Under the pieces are notes generated by a model, which saw only the letters and a program-made list of their open reading frames with translations, had not been told where the DNA came from and did not search any database. Made by a program: the position numbers and the translations under genes. Shown here piece by piece: positions 61,963 through 64,000 of a stretch of 64,000 nt of DNA. Source of the stretch: Halosolutus halophilus (GTDB lineage Archaea; Halobacteriota; Halobacteria; Halobacteriales; Natrialbaceae); NCBI RefSeq assembly GCF_022869805.1, contig NZ_CP094974.1, forward strand, positions 1,178,001 through 1,242,000. Reading direction: 5' to 3'. How positions within the stretch are numbered: position 1 is the stretch's first letter; each line of letters starts with the position of its first letter.

Positions 61963-62080
61963 GATGCAACGGAGCTACCGCAAACACGCTGAAAGGAGCC
62001 AGTCCCACCCGGGCGGCGGACCGGACGGTGCTGTGGAACGCGGAGCGGACTCGTTCGATTCGATGGAGCTTACACGATGA
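61955..62080 (+). CDS. 41-residue ORF between cbiF and cbiG
   Basis: ATG at 61955 (overlapping the cbiF stop) opens MTEMQRSYRKHAERSQSHPG and ends SFDSMELTR with TGA overlapping the cbiG ATG. It fills the only gap in an otherwise fully overlapping operon and preserves translational coupling throughout. No family recognised; it could be a small protein or only a coupling spacer. Confidence 0.5.
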   Translation: MTEMQRSYRKHAERSQSHPGGGPDGAVERGADSFDSMELTR

Positions 62081-63075
62081 GTTCAGGAACCGAGAACGCG
62101 GATACGACGGACGATGCGGAATCGGACTCCGACGGTGGACACTGTTCCACGCCGGATTCGGACGGCGAAGTCGCCGAGGAGATCGCGATCGTCTCCTTCG
62201 GACGGAAGATGGAAACCGCCGAGGAGATCAGGGACGAGATCGGTGATCGCTACGAGGCGATCGAGATCCTCGAGTACCACGGCGACGTCTTCGAGGAGTA
62301 CTGGGGGAAGTACGACTGTTTCGTCGGCCTGATGGCCTCCGGGATCGCGATGCGAAAGACGGCCCACCTGCTCGAGGACAAGTGGGACGACCCCGCGATC
62401 TGCGTCGTCGACGAGGAACTGACGTGGGCCATCCCGATCACGGGCGGCCACCACGGTGCGAACCAGGTCGCACGGGACCTGGCGACGATGGGTGCCGTCC
62501 CGGCGATGACCACCGCCTCGGAGGCGGCGGGCAAGCAGGGCGTCGAGTCCCGCGCGAAGGCGATGGACGCCCACGTCGTCAACGGCGACTCGACGGTGAA
62601 GACGAACCTCGCCGTCCTCGACGAGAACCTCGGTCCTGTGGCCCGACTCGACGGGCCGAAGGCCGTCCTCGTCGGGGACGACGTGACCGTCCTCAAGCGC
62701 AACGAGGACGAGGGGTGCGTCCTCGGTACCGGCAGCGTCTCCGGCGCGAGCAAGGAGTCGTTCATCGCCGCGTGGGAGGATGCACTCGATCGGACCGACT
62801 ACGACTTCGAGGACGTGGAGTTCGTCGGAACTGCAACCCGGAAGGAAGACGAGGAGGGACTGTTCGAGGCGGCCCAGGAACTCGATCTCGGCGTGGTCGC
62901 GTTCGACAAGGAGACCCTGCTCGACCACGAGGGGCCGACGCCCTCCAAATCGAAGGAGTTGATCGGCTGGCCGGGCGTCTCCGAGGCCTCCGCTATCGCG
63001 GGCGGGGCCGAACAGGAACTCGTCCTCGAGAAGATCAGCTACGAGAACGAGGTCACGGTGGCGATCGGTCGATGA
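62077..63075 (+). CDS. cbiG: cobalt-precorrin-5A hydrolase
   Basis: A 332-residue CbiG. N-terminal domain: EIAIVSFGRKMETAEEIRDE, then FVGLMASGIAMRKTAHLLED (the conserved core G-x-M-A-x-G-I), ITGGHHGANQVARDLATMG. C-terminal CbiG_C: VLGTGSVSGASKESFIAAWE and YDFEDVEFVGTATRKEDEEG. It opens the ring delta-lactone and releases acetaldehyde. Overlaps cbiH by ATGA. Confidence 0.92.
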   Translation: MSSGTENADTTDDAESDSDGGHCSTPDSDGEVAEEIAIVSFGRKMETAEEIRDEIGDRYEAIEILEYHGDVFEEYWGKYDCFVGLMASGIAMRKTAHLLEDKWDDPAICVVDEELTWAIPITGGHHGANQVARDLATMGAVPAMTTASEAAGKQGVESRAKAMDAHVVNGDSTVKTNLAVLDENLGPVARLDGPKAVLVGDDVTVLKRNEDEGCVLGTGSVSGASKESFIAAWEDALDRTDYDFEDVEFVGTATRKEDEEGLFEAAQELDLGVVAFDKETLLDHEGPTPSKSKELIGWPGVSEASAIAGGAEQELVLEKISYENEVTVAIGR

Positions 63076-63953
63076 GCGGGAGTGAGAGCGAGTCGACGGG
63101 CCCGACGGCCGGCGGCACCCCCGACGACCACGGCACCCTCTACGTCGTCGGCATCGGACCCGGCCTGCCGGACCACATGACCGCGAAAGCAAAGCGGGTC
63201 ATCGAATCAGCGGACGTCGTTATCGCCTCGAGTCTCTACCAGGAGTTCCTGCGCGACGACGGGACCGTCCCGTCGGAGGAGGCGACCGACGAGGACGGCA
63301 TCGCGACCCGAGACGACGGCTTCGAACAGGAGATCGTCCGCTCGACGATGGGCCGACAGATCGAACTCGCCCGTGCGGCGTTCGACTACGTCCGCGAAGG
63401 GAAGGACGTCGCCCACGTCTCGGGTGGCGATCCCTCGGTCTACGGCAAGTCGGACCTGATCTTCAAGATGGCCGAGGAGGACGACGCGACGGACGTGCCG
63501 ATCGGGATCGTCCCCGGCCTCACCGCTGCGCTGGGCGGGGCGGCCAACGTCGGCGCGCCGCTGTGCAACGACTTCTGTACGGTCTCGCTGTCGGACAAGT
63601 GGCGCGGCTGGGACGAGATCGAGGAGAAACTGCGGGCGGCCGCAGTTTCGGACTTCGTGATCGTCCTCTACAACTGCTGGCGAAACTACGAGAAAGCGGT
63701 CGAGATCGTCCGCGAGGAGCGGACCGACGACGCCTACGTGGCCATCGTCAACGACGCCGGACGCGAAGACGCCGGCCGGAACGGCGAGAGCCAATTCGTC
63801 ACCACCCTCGGCGAGGCCGCCGACCACGACGACAGGGTGTCGGGGATGGGGACCTCGCTGATCATCGGCAACCACGAGACCGAAACCTGGCGCAACGACG
63901 ATCGAACGTACCTCGTCACCCCGCGCGGCGGGCGCGACGTCGACGATTTCTGA
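63072..63953 (+). CDS. cbiH: cobalt-factor III / precorrin-3B C17-methyltransferase
   Basis: A 293-residue methylase: LYVVGIGPGLPDHMTAKAKR, VAHVSGGDPSVYGKSDLIFK, IGIVPGLTAALGGAANVGAP and LCNDFCTVSLSDKW are typical of CbiH. It contracts the ring and methylates C17. The start at MSGSESESTG overlaps the cbiG stop (ATGA). Confidence 0.92.
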   Translation: MSGSESESTGPTAGGTPDDHGTLYVVGIGPGLPDHMTAKAKRVIESADVVIASSLYQEFLRDDGTVPSEEATDEDGIATRDDGFEQEIVRSTMGRQIELARAAFDYVREGKDVAHVSGGDPSVYGKSDLIFKMAEEDDATDVPIGIVPGLTAALGGAANVGAPLCNDFCTVSLSDKWRGWDEIEEKLRAAAVSDFVIVLYNCWRNYEKAVEIVREERTDDAYVAIVNDAGREDAGRNGESQFVTTLGEAADHDDRVSGMGTSLIIGNHETETWRNDDRTYLVTPRGGRDVDDF

Positions 63954-63967
63954 GAAACCAGACGATC

Positions 63968-64000
63968 ATGAGCACGGACACCAACGCGGACGCTGACGCC
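63968..64000 (+). CDS. start of the next operon gene (partial)
   Basis: ATG at 63968, 14 bp after cbiH, opens an acidic N-terminus MSTDTNADADA that runs off the window. Position suggests a further corrin gene such as a second cbiH paralogue, but only 11 codons are visible. Confidence 0.5.
   Translation, partial: MSTDTNADADA

Overview
The window comes from a haloarchaeon (class Halobacteria). It is GC-rich, and its proteins are strongly acidic and full of Asp and Glu. Families typical of the class are present: HTH_10 (bacterio-opsin-activator type) regulators, HalOD1, DUF5798, DUF7344 and DUF7511 proteins, archaeal lipid prenyltransferase UbiA, CDC48-type AAA ATPase, Hsp20 and an archaeal 7S SRP RNA. 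Promoters are archaeal (TATA about 25-30 bp from the start, several apparently leaderless), and genes are often coupled by ATGA overlaps. The genus cannot be fixed from this sequence alone.

1-13.8 kb is mainly a core-like segment: SRP RNA, CDC48 ATPase, Hsp20, cysteine synthase, several HTH_10 regulators, an enolase-superfamily dehydratase followed by decayed dehydrogenase tails, an SCP2-like protein, a CoA-binding protein, a RecA-like ATPase, UbiA and a tRNA-Arg(TCG).

13.8-27.4 kb is accessory DNA stacked behind the tRNA-Arg gene. The 3' end of the tRNA, with about 180 bp of flanking sequence, recurs at about 16.7 and 24.2 kb, and in diverged form at 27.35 kb. An arm palindrome sits at a constant distance on each side. 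A truncated tyrosine-recombinase N-terminus lies beside the second copy. The intervals carry (i) a PaaK-like ligase and an MBL hydrolase; (ii) two FilR1-type regulators, a SnoaL-FAD oxidase fusion, two methyltransferases and an alpha/beta hydrolase lacking its catalytic Ser and His; (iii) a MerB-like organomercurial lyase, a nonsense-interrupted DoxX gene, two HxlR regulators, a CC-motif protein and a SelW-like protein.

27.7-45 kb is mixed metabolism: rhodanese-MBL fusion plus MFS transporter with a divergent regulator, ZIP transporter, a second FAD oxidase/FilR1 pair followed by a flavin monooxygenase, a DUF389 protein, a lone NIS siderophore synthetase, a PhaJ-like hydratase, an alpha/beta hydrolase, a nucleobase permease and two small zinc ribbons.

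45.2-64 kb is a cobalamin (corrin ring) locus: ChlI/ChlD-type chelatase subunit divergent from cobN-cbiC-cbiE, then, after a four-gene interruption (small protein, DUF4010 protein, rifampicin-phosphotransferase-like enzyme, HTH_10 regulator), cbiA and cbiT-cbiL-cbiF-orf-cbiG-cbiH and the start of another gene. A 15-bp motif near TTGYGCTAnnnCAAW lies in the promoter regions of all three cobalamin transcription units and is a candidate regulon operator.
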